Of a stretch of 64,000 nt of DNA, positions 45,008 to 54,176 are shown in pieces. A program made the translations under genes and the position numbers. The notes under the pieces were generated by a model. It did not search any database and was not told the origin of the DNA. It saw only the letters and a list, made by a program, of their open reading frames with translations. The DNA comes from Candidatus Hydrogenedentota bacterium. Lineage in GTDB: Bacteria; Hydrogenedentota; Hydrogenedentia; Hydrogenedentales; CAILVY01. The stretch covers positions 62,001 through 126,000 of the forward strand of contig JAKQOG010000265.1 of the NCBI GenBank assembly GCA_029565395.1, written 5' to 3'. The stretch's first letter is position 1, and the number at the start of each line of letters is the position of its first letter.

Positions 45008-45730
45008 ATGAAACGCTTTTTTGTAGGCTTGCTCAGAGTAGTTGGCATCATCACGTTGATTGGTGGCGCGGCGATATTTCTTTTCTTCCTCATCGTTTTT
45101 TTACCCAAGATTCACTTTCTATCCAGCGGGTTATACACACCGTATGTCTTCTTCTTTGATCTCATGATTGGCCTGGCCTTTTGTTCCATCGGCACGCTGC
45201 TTCTGGGAATTGCCCAGTTCCTGCATGAGCTTTACAAGGGAAACATTGTGGTGATGCTTTCCCCTGACAAAAAACAGGAGGCGGCAGCCAAGGAATCGGT
45301 GGAAGAAAGCGTTGAAAAACCGATCATGGCCCTCCCGGAAAGTTCCGAACCCATGGTGGCGCCTGCATTGGACCTGGAGGTGGAACCGGTGACCACGGGC
45401 GCATCTGTTGAACCGCACGATACATCGCTTCATGGGATCTGTCAGCAACTAAAACCAAAAGCGAGCACGGATAAAGTATTGCTCGCGATGTATTGGCTTC
45501 AGGATGTGGATCGTCAAGACGGCGCGAACCTGGCGGCCATTTCAAAGACCTTGAAAGAAGCACGGATAACAGTGAAGGATGTAAAAGGCGCCGTGGACAA
45601 GCTGAAGAACGCTACGCCGCCGCAAATTAAATTCTCTCATCCCAAAGGCCGTAAACAGGGATACCGGTTGACCCCCGCCGGCAAGAAAAATGTTCAAAAG
45701 TTAACTTCAAGCATTTTGATGCCCCAATAA
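45008..45730 (+). CDS. Membrane protein with C-terminal winged-helix-like domain
   Basis: A 240-residue protein. Two helices (about 7-35 and 45-72) are followed by a charged linker (about 85-145) and a soluble domain (about 145-235). In it DKVLLAMYWLQDVD, LAAISKTLKEARITVKDVKG and GYRLTPAGKKNV look like a winged helix with a C-terminal wing. A membrane-tethered DNA-binding protein is possible, but no family is assigned. It lies between the two GH36 genes, so a regulatory role there is a guess. Confidence 0.55.
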   Translation: MKRFFVGLLRVVGIITLIGGAAIFLFFLIVFLPKIHFLSSGLYTPYVFFFDLMIGLAFCSIGTLLLGIAQFLHELYKGNIVVMLSPDKKQEAAAKESVEESVEKPIMALPESSEPMVAPALDLEVEPVTTGASVEPHDTSLHGICQQLKPKASTDKVLLAMYWLQDVDRQDGANLAAISKTLKEARITVKDVKGAVDKLKNATPPQIKFSHPKGRKQGYRLTPAGKKNVQKLTSSILMPQ

Positions 45731-45870
45731 GACAATTTCACGGGTGTGTGGATTGTGTAGAGGAGCGATTGCCAGGAAAGTCCCATGCCTCTCTTTTGGT
45801 TCACCCGAATCATTATATTTTCGTTCTCGAATTACCTAACATCTACAATAATGACGATGGAGGAGAGATG

Positions 45871-48045
45871 ATGAAATATATATTCCCATTGCTTTTGTTT
45901 TTACCTGCGGCGATGTCGTTAGCTGCATTTGCCTGGGGGGCGGAGATTCCGGTGGAGCCATATTCGTCGCGGGCGGCGGACGGCGAGATGGAATTCATCG
46001 CACAATGGAAACAGTTTCTCCTTAAGCAAGGGGAAGCGAATGCGGGGCGGTATGTTGCTGATCTCCCGTTTTCGTTTAAATGCGGGGAGCGGAGCAGCCG
46101 GGAGTGGGTGAAAATCGAGACGGCGAATATCATTTCGGGGGAGTGGCAAAAGGACAAGACACGCACGCATGTGTTGATCTGGAAAGACGCGCAGACGCCG
46201 CTCTATTGCGAAATGACCTTGACGGAGTTTCAGGATTTCCCCGCGTTTCAGTGGGTGGTCCGCGTGCGAAATGACGGCCAGACCGATTCGGCGAAGGTGC
46301 ATGATTTCTGGGGCATCGATACGTGTTGGAATGCCACTGATGGTTCGATGCCGATCCTGCATCGTTCAGTGGGGTCGCCGGGGCATGAGGATGATTTTCA
46401 CTTCATGAGCGAGGTCATGCACAATTCGATGTGGGATAAACGCCGCCGGATTGCGATGGATACACCCTCCAACGCCGCTTGGGCGCAGGCCCACTCGTAT
46501 CTTATCCCTAAGGATAAACGTTCGAGCGCGATATGGCTGCCGTTTTTCAATTATCAGACCGGCGGGGACGGACTGATCACCGGCCTCGGCTGGAGCGGCG
46601 CATGGCGCGCCTATTTCGATCATCAGGGGGGAGGAAAATCGACAATTCTGGCCGGGGTCGAAAATTTCGATTCGATCCTTCATCCCGGCGAGACGGTGCG
46701 ATCGACGTTGAATCTAGCCCTCTATTGGCAGGGAGAACTGCTGCACGGTCAAAACATGTTCCGCAGGTTGGTCCTGGAGCACTATACGCCGCGTGTCGAT
46801 GGGAAACTGGTGGAGCCGCCGATTTCCGGAGTCGTCTGGGGAGGGATTCCATCGAAGGAGCATCTCGAATATATTGAGAAGATCAAGCAATACCAGATTC
46901 CGCTGGACGTCTATTGGTTTGACGCGGGGTGGTATGGAACAGGAACCGTGCCGTCGTATTCGGTGTTCGAAGGCGACTGGGGGCCTATGGCCGGGGACTG
47001 GCGGCCGAATCCGAATTGGCACAATGGAACGCTCAAGCCGGTCAGCGATGCCGCGCATGCGCTGGGCATGAAGTTTCTGGTGTGGGTGGAACCGTGCCGC
47101 GCGATTCAGGGGCGTCCCATCACGCTCGAACATCCGGAATATTTTCTAACCGGAAATGCGGACGGCAAAATCCGGGATGGGCAGACGCTGCTGCTCGATC
47201 TCGGTAAACCGGAATCCTTGAAATGGGCGATTGATGTTGTCGGCGGTTTAGTCAGGGAGTACAACATCGACTGGTACGAAGAGGATTTCAATATCGAGCC
47301 AAATCCGTATCTGGAAACGGCCGCGGAGCCTGACCGCTGGGGAATGAACGAGATGCGCTTCATTGAGGGTCATTTTGCGTTTTGGGACGCGCTTCGCAGG
47401 GAGTTTCCAAACCTGGCCATTCTCAATTGCGCCAGCGGCGGGCGGCGCATCGACCTGGAATCGATTTCACGGGGGGAGCCGCTCTGGCGCAGCGATTACA
47501 ACTGCTTTCCCGAAGCGACCGCCGAATCGACACAGGATCATAGCTACGGAATCCAGTATTGGCTCCCGATTCAGGGAAGCATGATTCGGGGCTGGACGGT
47601 TTTCGATACGTATGAAGCCCGCTGCGCATTGAGTCCGGGCCAGGAGAACGCTCTTGTTGCGAAAACGGAGGCGGAATGGCTTCAGATCAAGGCGAATGTG
47701 GTTCAGGCGAAACGCTGCAAGAAATACTTCTTTGGTGACTATTATCCCCTGACTAACCAACAACGCGATCCGGGCGCATGGACCGCGTATCATCTGTATC
47801 TTCCCGCCGAGCGAGAGGGGATGATTCTCGCGTTGCGCCGTGCGAAGAGTGATGTCCCCGCGATGACCTTTGATCTGCTGACGATTGATCCGGCAGTGCA
47901 GTGGAAGTTTGAGGATTATGATTCCGGCAAAATCTGGGCTGTCTCCGGCAAGCAACTTCGTGAAGAAGGCTTTAAGGTTGATATCCCGAACCGCCGCGAC
48001 TCCCGGCTAATCTTCTACTCGGTTGATCGTGCGGACAATCCATGA
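45871..48045 (+). CDS. GH36/GH27-like alpha-galactosidase, second copy
   Basis: A 724-residue exported glycosidase with a signal peptide (about 1-22, ending AFAWGAE). The catalytic part has VYWFDAGWYGTG, FLVWVEPCRAI, the nucleophile Asp472 in WYEEDFNIEPN, NCASGGRRIDLESIS and acid/base Asp542 in LWRSDYNC. It lacks the NPCBM domain of the 42407 gene. GGAGGAG precedes the ATG (45868 is an equal start). Its last 75 codons recur as a broken copy at 49044-49272. Confidence 0.85.
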   Translation: MKYIFPLLLFLPAAMSLAAFAWGAEIPVEPYSSRAADGEMEFIAQWKQFLLKQGEANAGRYVADLPFSFKCGERSSREWVKIETANIISGEWQKDKTRTHVLIWKDAQTPLYCEMTLTEFQDFPAFQWVVRVRNDGQTDSAKVHDFWGIDTCWNATDGSMPILHRSVGSPGHEDDFHFMSEVMHNSMWDKRRRIAMDTPSNAAWAQAHSYLIPKDKRSSAIWLPFFNYQTGGDGLITGLGWSGAWRAYFDHQGGGKSTILAGVENFDSILHPGETVRSTLNLALYWQGELLHGQNMFRRLVLEHYTPRVDGKLVEPPISGVVWGGIPSKEHLEYIEKIKQYQIPLDVYWFDAGWYGTGTVPSYSVFEGDWGPMAGDWRPNPNWHNGTLKPVSDAAHALGMKFLVWVEPCRAIQGRPITLEHPEYFLTGNADGKIRDGQTLLLDLGKPESLKWAIDVVGGLVREYNIDWYEEDFNIEPNPYLETAAEPDRWGMNEMRFIEGHFAFWDALRREFPNLAILNCASGGRRIDLESISRGEPLWRSDYNCFPEATAESTQDHSYGIQYWLPIQGSMIRGWTVFDTYEARCALSPGQENALVAKTEAEWLQIKANVVQAKRCKKYFFGDYYPLTNQQRDPGAWTAYHLYLPAEREGMILALRRAKSDVPAMTFDLLTIDPAVQWKFEDYDSGKIWAVSGKQLREEGFKVDIPNRRDSRLIFYSVDRADNP

Positions 48046-48052
48046 ACATAGA

Positions 48053-48367
48053 ATGGGTGAATGCCACAAAGTGGACAAGGGGCCTGCGTTGGAAAGAGTT
48101 GCTGAGGTGGCCGTATTCCCAAAACAGGAAACAGATCTTCTTCCGCCGGCCAATGCGATGATTTCCGGTGATCCCACCAAGCTGGAACAGATGGGCTGGG
48201 GGAAGAGGAACCCTGCGCTACCGCGCAACACGCCGAATCAGCCGCGCGCGGTTGACGCCATCATGCAAGGACCGGGCACGGTCTATCTCGATTGGAAGAC
48301 GCCCATCATCGGCGGCAACAGCGCCGGAATCAGTGTTCCGGGCAACACAGCGGCCGTGGTGTTGTGA
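48053..48367 (+). pseudogene. Shrunken fibronectin type III family protein (pseudogene)
   Basis: The frame reads AVFPKQETDLLPPANAMISG, then MGWGKRNPALP and GPGTVYLDWKTP, and ends NSAGISVPGNTAAVVL. These pieces match the start, middle and end of a known small FN3-domain protein, which is normally about twice as long; the middle of the FN3 sandwich and the N-terminal helical part are missing. No ribosome binding site is obvious. It is probably a remnant with two internal deletions; the match is from memory of the family, not a search. Confidence 0.5.
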
Positions 48368-48389
48368 ATGGGAACGCGGAAGTAGTACG

Positions 48390-48584
48390 ATGGCCGAGAA
48401 GAAACGAAAACAAGGAGAATATCGGAGTCGATAAGAGACGGCAGAAATTGCGCAAGCAGCTATCTCGAGATTGAATCGGCGAATTACCAATGAAGTGTTC
48501 CTGACCATACAAAATGATCGCGGCCTCATGCAAGAGTATCTTGATGTCAGGAAACCTATACGCTCAAATGGCAGTAGCTTGTAA
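48390..48584 (+). pseudogene. Small ORF interrupted by one in-frame stop
   Basis: ATG at 48390 begins MAEKKRKQGEYRSR, then TAA at 48432-48434; the same frame continues open for 49 codons, with AISRLNRRITNEVFLTIQND and RGLMQEYLDVRK, to TAA at 48582. The continued frame looks like a real protein, which suggests a single nonsense change. I do not recognise the family. Confidence 0.5.
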
Positions 48585-48601
48585 GGAAAGGAGAGACAGT
48601 A

Positions 48602-48727
48602 ATGGACCATATCGCCGTGATTATTTTGGTTGTGCTCGTAATACATGTACTTCAGAATGACATGCGGTTGTGGCAGGTTGTAAAAGAGTTGCGCGCGTTG
48701 CGAAAGGCAAACGAACAAAGCAAATAG
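48602..48727 (+). CDS. Tiny single-helix membrane protein
   Basis: A 41-residue ORF starting MDHIAVIILVVLVIHVLQND, with one hydrophobic helix (about 3-18) and a charged C-terminal tail. AAGGAAAGGAGAGAC lies just upstream of the ATG, a strong ribosome binding site. It sits 17 bases after the interrupted ORF. Function unknown; it could be a small regulatory or stress peptide, or a relic. Confidence 0.5.
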   Translation: MDHIAVIILVVLVIHVLQNDMRLWQVVKELRALRKANEQSK

Positions 48728-49043
48728 CGTTTCAATCGTTCATGTTTGCAGTTGACTTGCCAAAGTCGGCCGAGAGAAGGGAATGACAGGCATCCCTTGT
48801 GCATTACCGTATGCTGTGGCAAACTGGCCCCACAGGGCGAAACGGAGGCCGGCAATCCTGGCGAGGAACCGGCCAAGGGATAACCCGGCGGAGCTTATTA
48901 GACGATAATCGGGGTAAGGATTCGTTTCCTTGCCCGGCTCTAATCAAGGGACGTTGCGGGATGACGATGGTGGTTCGTGATCGTCGCGCCATACTCCATC
49001 CGCGCCCGCTTCCGCTTATTCGTTTGGACTCAGTAGGGCTACA

Positions 49044-49272
49044 GGCGATGATTTTCGCATTACGCCGTGAAAAAAGCGGTGTGCCCTCGATGACTTTTGA
49101 TCTGTTGACAATTGATCCGCCAGTGCAGTGGAAGTCCGAGGATTATGATTCCGGTAAAACTTGGGTTATCTCCGGCAAGCAGCTTCGCGAAGAGGGGTTC
49201 ACTATCGACATTCCGAACCGCCGCGACTCCCGGCTCCTTTTCTACTCGGCCGATCATACGGACAAGCCGTAA
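49044..49272 (+). pseudogene. Duplicated 3' end of the GH36-like gene
   Basis: About 75 codons ending in TAA match the C-terminus of the 45871 gene: MTFDLLTIDP, QWK-EDYDSGK, SGKQLREEGF and DIPNRRDSRL are shared, with roughly 17 differences. There is no start codon or upstream domain. It is a decayed second copy left after a tandem duplication and deletion. Confidence 0.8.
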
Positions 49273-49385
49273 GAGCGCGCCCGCGCATCGGACGAGAGCA
49301 CGGCCGCCGCAAAAAGCATTTGTCTTTCCCGAAGATATTTCGATATTGTGGGATTCATTCGAAACCCTTGTGGAGGAAGTTGGAT

Positions 49386-51566
49386 ATGTTGCGCGCAAAG
49401 AAGATTCTGGCGGTTATATCGGCGTTGGTTTGGGGAGCGGCGGCGGCTTCGTTCGCGCAGGCCCCCGCAAACGACCCTGCTGCGCAGGCATCCAATACGG
49501 TGGCATATCCGGCCCCGTCCGGCGAGAAGCTTTCCGAAGATTTTACCGTAATGGTGGCCGGCCAGGCGGTTCCCGTCTATTTGTGCCGCGTGTCCGCGAT
49601 GCCGTTCAATCAGGTCTGGCCGGGGTATCAACGGCCCATCGACCAGACGGAACTCGCTTCGTTCGTCTACTGGGACATGTCCGCCCCGGTGGATGTCGAG
49701 GTAGTCAGCCAGCGCGCCATCGAGTCTGTGGCAATCCGCCCCACCGCCCGGGGGATTCAGCCGCAGCTCGAAGGCAACCGCATTCGGTTCCACTTGGAGA
49801 CGCCGCAACAACTCACCGTGGAAGTAAATGGGTGGCACAAGGCTTTGCACGTGTTCGCCAATCCACCTGCGGTAACAATCGATCCGAACGCTCCCGGCGT
49901 GCGCTATTTTGGCCCCGGCATCCACCGCCCGGGCAGGATGACGCTCCAAAGCGGCGAGACGGTGTATCTCGCGGGTGGCGCCGTGGTCTACGGCTGTATC
50001 GAAGCCACCGACGCCGCGAATATCAGGATTCTCGGGCCGGGCATCCTCGATTCCAGCGAACTGGAACGATATTTCGGGCTCACGGACGAGAGCAAGTACC
50101 TCGATAATTTCGGCGGGTGTGTTCATCTTGTGCGTTGCACCAACGTGACGATCGACGGCCCGATTCTGCGCGATCCGCCACTGTGGTGCCTGTCGGCGTT
50201 CAACTGCTCGGAGATACAGATCGCCCACACCAAACTGATCGGCCTCTGGCGGTACAACGCCGACGGCATCGACCTCTGCAACAGCCGGAATGCGGCCGTG
50301 CGTGACTGTTTTGTGCGCTCGTTCGACGACAGCCTCGTGGTCAAGGGGCTCAGTTACTACCGCGACGTGCCGATCAGCAATATCCTGTTTGAGGGGTGCG
50401 TCGTGTGGAACGACTGGGGCCGCGCCCTCGAGATAGGCGCCGAGACCGCCACGCCCGAACTCTCGCAGGTCACGTTTCGCGATTGCGATATCGTGCGTAC
50501 GGCCGAAATCGCCATGGATGTGCAACACGGCGACCACGCAGCCATTCACGGCGTGACGTTTGAACGGATTCGATTCGAAGTCGATGACGTCAACTACGCG
50601 CCGCAGATACAGAATGGCCGCGACGCAACGTACACGGGAAAGACGGGCCACTGCCCACACGCGCTCATCTTGGTGATCTTGCGCGGCGCATGGTCGAGTG
50701 ACCAGGAACGCGGTACGATGCGCGACATCGTCGTGCGCGACTGCTCGGTCACGGGCAATCTGACGCCGTCTTCCGCACTCTCCGGGTTCGACGAAACGCA
50801 CGACGTCAAGGGCGTCACGATTTCAAACATGCAGTTCAACGGCAAGGCCGCGGCGACCCTCGAAGAAGCCGCGATACACGTGGGCCAGTTTGTCAGCGGC
50901 GTGCATATCGAACCGGCCGCCAACGCATCGCCCGGAATAAAAAAGGACAAAATCCTTTTCCTGGGCAACAGCATCACCTTGCACGCGCCCTCGGAATCCA
51001 TCGGATGGACCGGGAACTGGGGCATGGCCGCCAGCGCCGAAGAAAAGGACTATGTCCATCTCGTGGTACAGGCATTGTCGGAACCGGCCGAAAGCGGCAT
51101 CCCGGCGCCCAGGTTCCTGGTTCGTAACATTGCCGATTTCGAACGGCAATGCACCACGTATTCTGTCGAGGAAAATCTGAAGGAATGCATCGAATTCAAG
51201 CCGGATCTGCTCATTCTCGCCATCGGCGAAAATGTGCCCGGCCTGGCCACCCCGGAAGCCGAAACGCAATTCTACGAAAGCGTGGGCAGACTATTAAAAG
51301 CCTTCCAGAAGGACGCGAAACCCGCAATCATTGTGCGAAGCGGCTTCTGGCCTTCCTCGAACAAAGACGCATGTCTCAAGCGCGCGGCCGGCGATGCCGG
51401 TGCAACCTTCCTCGATATCAGTGCGCTGGCCAAGGACGAAGACAACTACGCCCGGTCCGAACGCCAGATCGCTCACGCGGGCGTGGCCGGGCATCCCGGC
51501 GACAGGGGTATGAAAGCCATCGCCGATGCAATTGTTAATGCGATCAAGAAGGCCCAGACACCCTAA
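49386..51566 (+). CDS. GH28/GH49-like beta-helix protein fused to SGNH hydrolase
   Basis: A 726-residue exported protein. After a signal peptide (about 1-24, ending ASFAQ) comes an N-terminal beta domain and then a right-handed beta-helix (about 170-500) of polygalacturonase/dextranase type, with YNADGIDLCNSRNAAVRDCF and SFDDSLVVKG near the usual acidic catalytic positions. From about 515 an SGNH/GDSL hydrolase follows: KILFLGNSITLHAP (Ser block) and GVAGHPGDRGMKAIADA (His block). The Asp of the usual Asp-x-x-His is Val here. The fusion could cleave a polysaccharide and remove an ester. GGAGGAAG precedes the ATG. Confidence 0.76.
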   Translation: MLRAKKILAVISALVWGAAAASFAQAPANDPAAQASNTVAYPAPSGEKLSEDFTVMVAGQAVPVYLCRVSAMPFNQVWPGYQRPIDQTELASFVYWDMSAPVDVEVVSQRAIESVAIRPTARGIQPQLEGNRIRFHLETPQQLTVEVNGWHKALHVFANPPAVTIDPNAPGVRYFGPGIHRPGRMTLQSGETVYLAGGAVVYGCIEATDAANIRILGPGILDSSELERYFGLTDESKYLDNFGGCVHLVRCTNVTIDGPILRDPPLWCLSAFNCSEIQIAHTKLIGLWRYNADGIDLCNSRNAAVRDCFVRSFDDSLVVKGLSYYRDVPISNILFEGCVVWNDWGRALEIGAETATPELSQVTFRDCDIVRTAEIAMDVQHGDHAAIHGVTFERIRFEVDDVNYAPQIQNGRDATYTGKTGHCPHALILVILRGAWSSDQERGTMRDIVVRDCSVTGNLTPSSALSGFDETHDVKGVTISNMQFNGKAAATLEEAAIHVGQFVSGVHIEPAANASPGIKKDKILFLGNSITLHAPSESIGWTGNWGMAASAEEKDYVHLVVQALSEPAESGIPAPRFLVRNIADFERQCTTYSVEENLKECIEFKPDLLILAIGENVPGLATPEAETQFYESVGRLLKAFQKDAKPAIIVRSGFWPSSNKDACLKRAAGDAGATFLDISALAKDEDNYARSERQIAHAGVAGHPGDRGMKAIADAIVNAIKKAQTP

Positions 51567-51619
51567 GCAGAAACGGGGTAGACACGAAGGACTATCGGCG
51601 GGAAGAGAGGACAAGTTCG

Positions 51620-53989
51620 ATGTTGGAAAACCACCTCCGACCAACCACCATCATGAAAACTCACCAATGTCTTTCCCAGTGTATATCGAACACTCTGCTC
51701 GCTTTGATTGCGACCGCCGTCTTGTGTCCGCTGTTTGCCGTGGCGCAAGTGGTGCGTCCGGAGGCGGCGGAGGTGGCTGTTGTCGAGCAAGCCAATGAAA
51801 CGCTGTCGGCGGGGCAGGCCTTTGAGAATCTCGACGCCAAGGCGGGTGATTGGCGGGTGGAGAAAAACGTACTGGTGCAGGCCGATGCATCCGCGCCGTA
51901 TGCGCGCACGTTCATCAAGGGGCCGCGCTGGATGGATTGCGTCATCAAGGCGAAGGTGCGGATAGATAGCGTCGGGGCCACTGCGGCTTCGCCGGGTGTC
52001 CGGCTAATCGTCCGCGGCGATGAAAAGACGGATACGTTTTACACTGTTGGCCTGTGGGCGGGCAGCCGCGAAGTGCGCATTGAGAAGTCACGCGGGTTGG
52101 CCTTCGAGCCCATGAAGAGCGACTATTTGGGCAACATGGCCGTTGCGCCGTTTCCGGTAGAATTGGGCAAGACCTATGACATGACCGTGGTCACCGACCA
52201 CGCGACGATCTATTGTTACATCGACGGCGTGTTTGCGGTGTTGGCGCAAGAGCAGGATTTCACCACGCAGCCGGTTGGCCGGATAGGGTTCTTCACGAAC
52301 GCGGCAGCCGGTGCGTTCAGCGATGTTTCCGTCAAGGGGCTTTACGGCGTCACAGCGTCTCCTGTTGTTCCCTATGCGGGGAATCCAGTGAACCTGACGA
52401 ATTATTCGCCTGCCGTGATCAAAGATGACAAGTTCCGGATGTGGGATTCACTGCTAGGCCGGTATGCCGAATCGGAGGACGGGATAACGTGGACCTGGCC
52501 CGCGGGCAAGGAATCTGTCGTTAATCAGGGCAATACTGGCGACTGGCCCACCGGCAACCAGTGCGGCGATCCCGATGTCCTGAAATTCGACGGTCAATAC
52601 TGGATCACCTTCTGGTCTACCTGTAACCGGCGTAACGGCGCCTTTGACGGCATGGGCATCAAGCGTTCGACGGACGGCATCCACTGGACACCTGAACCAG
52701 CGAATCCTGTCTTCTACATGGGGCCGCTTGGCGACTGGGATGAGATGGTGGTGGGCGATCACGCGATGATCAGAGACGGCGACCGCTTCAAGCTGTGGCA
52801 TGTCGGCATCACGTATGGGCAGCGGGGCTACCGCAATGAATTCGGTTACGCGGAGAGTAAGGACGGCCTCCATTGGCGTAAGTGCCGCCTAAATCCGATT
52901 CTGACTCAAGGAAAACCGGGAACATGGGATGGCGGCTGGATTTATGCGGCGGGAATTGTGAAGATCGATGATGAACCGCTCAGCACGCACGTCTATGCAG
53001 GCAAGCCCGGAGCGAGTTATCACCTCTTCTACACAGGCCAGCCCAGCAACAATGAAATCATCTGCGGCGTCAAGCGCATCGGGTATGCTTTCTCACTCGA
53101 CGGCATCCATTGGATCAAATGGAACGATCCAAACACCGCCGAGCCGTTCCAAGACAGCGATCCGGTGGTGACCTGGACGGACTATGGGCAGAAAGGACAC
53201 ACTGGGGTGGGCGCTGCCACGGCCATGCTCCTTGGTGACGAAGTGCGCCTCTACTACTCGATGTATGAGGAGCGGCTGGACGTCGGGCGGCCCCCCGAAG
53301 GGCCCGTCGGCACCGCGTTTGCCACAGTGAAGGTGGACACACTGCGGCAAATCGTTGCTGATGCGAAGGTGAAGGGCCTGCTCCAGTGCGCGAGCCACGA
53401 AGAGATTGAAGCCACGCTTGATGAACCGTTGCCCCAGTCCATGTGGGACGATTTGCAGGGCCGCGTGCTAGCGGCAGTGCAGGCGAAACAATCCGGCGAC
53501 GCGGACGCTGCAAAGGCGGCGTTGGCTGATATCGCCGCCACCCGCGCCAAGTTCACCAAAGCCCTCGAACGCTACTATGCAAGCGCCTTTGCTCCACTAA
53601 AGAAGGTTGTGGACCAATTGGAAGCCGGAGGTCCCGTGACGGAGAAAGTGCTCCGGACTCTTCCGGCGGATCGCGTGGGGAGCACTGCGCCTCAGATTGA
53701 GATTGCCGATTTGAACATTCCCGCAGGGAATCAACCTGTCATGATCGAGATCGAGGCGAAATGCAACCGTTTCGCTATTGCGCGGGTGGCGTGGGCAGCG
53801 GGCGATGAATTCAAGGCCGGACAGGAAATGGAGTTCCTTGCTGGCTATCCCGGAGTGGAATCCCCAACCTACCGCGTTACGATTGATCCCGGCGGCCAAC
53901 CCATCAGTGCGCTTCGTCTCCAGTTCCCCGCCGGAGCCACCGTGGATCTGAAACAAGTCCTCATCCGCGAAATCAGCCTTGCACAATAA
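51620..53989 (+). CDS. Exported LamG-like plus five-bladed propeller protein
   Basis: A 789-residue protein. A long N-region leads to a signal peptide (hydrophobic core about 23-40, ending FAVAQ). Residues about 60-230 look like a LamG/DUF1080-type jelly roll (RLIVRGDEKTDTFYTVGLW). Then comes a GH43/GH32-like five-bladed propeller, with repeated SEDGITWTW, STDGIHWTPEP, SKDGLHWRK and SLDGIHWIKW blade motifs, and an alpha-helical tail. It probably binds or cleaves a sugar polymer. AGAGAGG precedes the ATG at 51620; Met at 51653 gives a shorter leader but has no ribosome binding site. Confidence 0.72.
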   Translation: MLENHLRPTTIMKTHQCLSQCISNTLLALIATAVLCPLFAVAQVVRPEAAEVAVVEQANETLSAGQAFENLDAKAGDWRVEKNVLVQADASAPYARTFIKGPRWMDCVIKAKVRIDSVGATAASPGVRLIVRGDEKTDTFYTVGLWAGSREVRIEKSRGLAFEPMKSDYLGNMAVAPFPVELGKTYDMTVVTDHATIYCYIDGVFAVLAQEQDFTTQPVGRIGFFTNAAAGAFSDVSVKGLYGVTASPVVPYAGNPVNLTNYSPAVIKDDKFRMWDSLLGRYAESEDGITWTWPAGKESVVNQGNTGDWPTGNQCGDPDVLKFDGQYWITFWSTCNRRNGAFDGMGIKRSTDGIHWTPEPANPVFYMGPLGDWDEMVVGDHAMIRDGDRFKLWHVGITYGQRGYRNEFGYAESKDGLHWRKCRLNPILTQGKPGTWDGGWIYAAGIVKIDDEPLSTHVYAGKPGASYHLFYTGQPSNNEIICGVKRIGYAFSLDGIHWIKWNDPNTAEPFQDSDPVVTWTDYGQKGHTGVGAATAMLLGDEVRLYYSMYEERLDVGRPPEGPVGTAFATVKVDTLRQIVADAKVKGLLQCASHEEIEATLDEPLPQSMWDDLQGRVLAAVQAKQSGDADAAKAALADIAATRAKFTKALERYYASAFAPLKKVVDQLEAGGPVTEKVLRTLPADRVGSTAPQIEIADLNIPAGNQPVMIEIEAKCNRFAIARVAWAAGDEFKAGQEMEFLAGYPGVESPTYRVTIDPGGQPISALRLQFPAGATVDLKQVLIREISLAQ

Positions 53990-54176
53990 AGAGGCGTCTG
54001 GTAAAAAACCAATTCTCAAGTTTTTTATGCATCAATGGTGTTGAAAATCTGGAACGCAGGAAATCATGAAGGAGGAATTGCCATACATCCATGCAACGTA
54101 CTATATTCTTGATTTTCTGAGTTTCAGATTGGTCTAAATTTTACATCTTCTTTATGAAACCCACGGTTGCGATTCC

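Noticed and set aside
48799-49040. Possible structured RNA (GGCCGG/CCGGCC stem near 48850)
   Set aside because: The stem is only 6 bp with a 16-base loop, and no known RNA family motif was seen.
49254-50801. 515-codon minus-strand open frame
   Set aside because: It is the antisense shadow of the GC-rich beta-helix/SGNH gene; no signal peptide or ribosome binding site.
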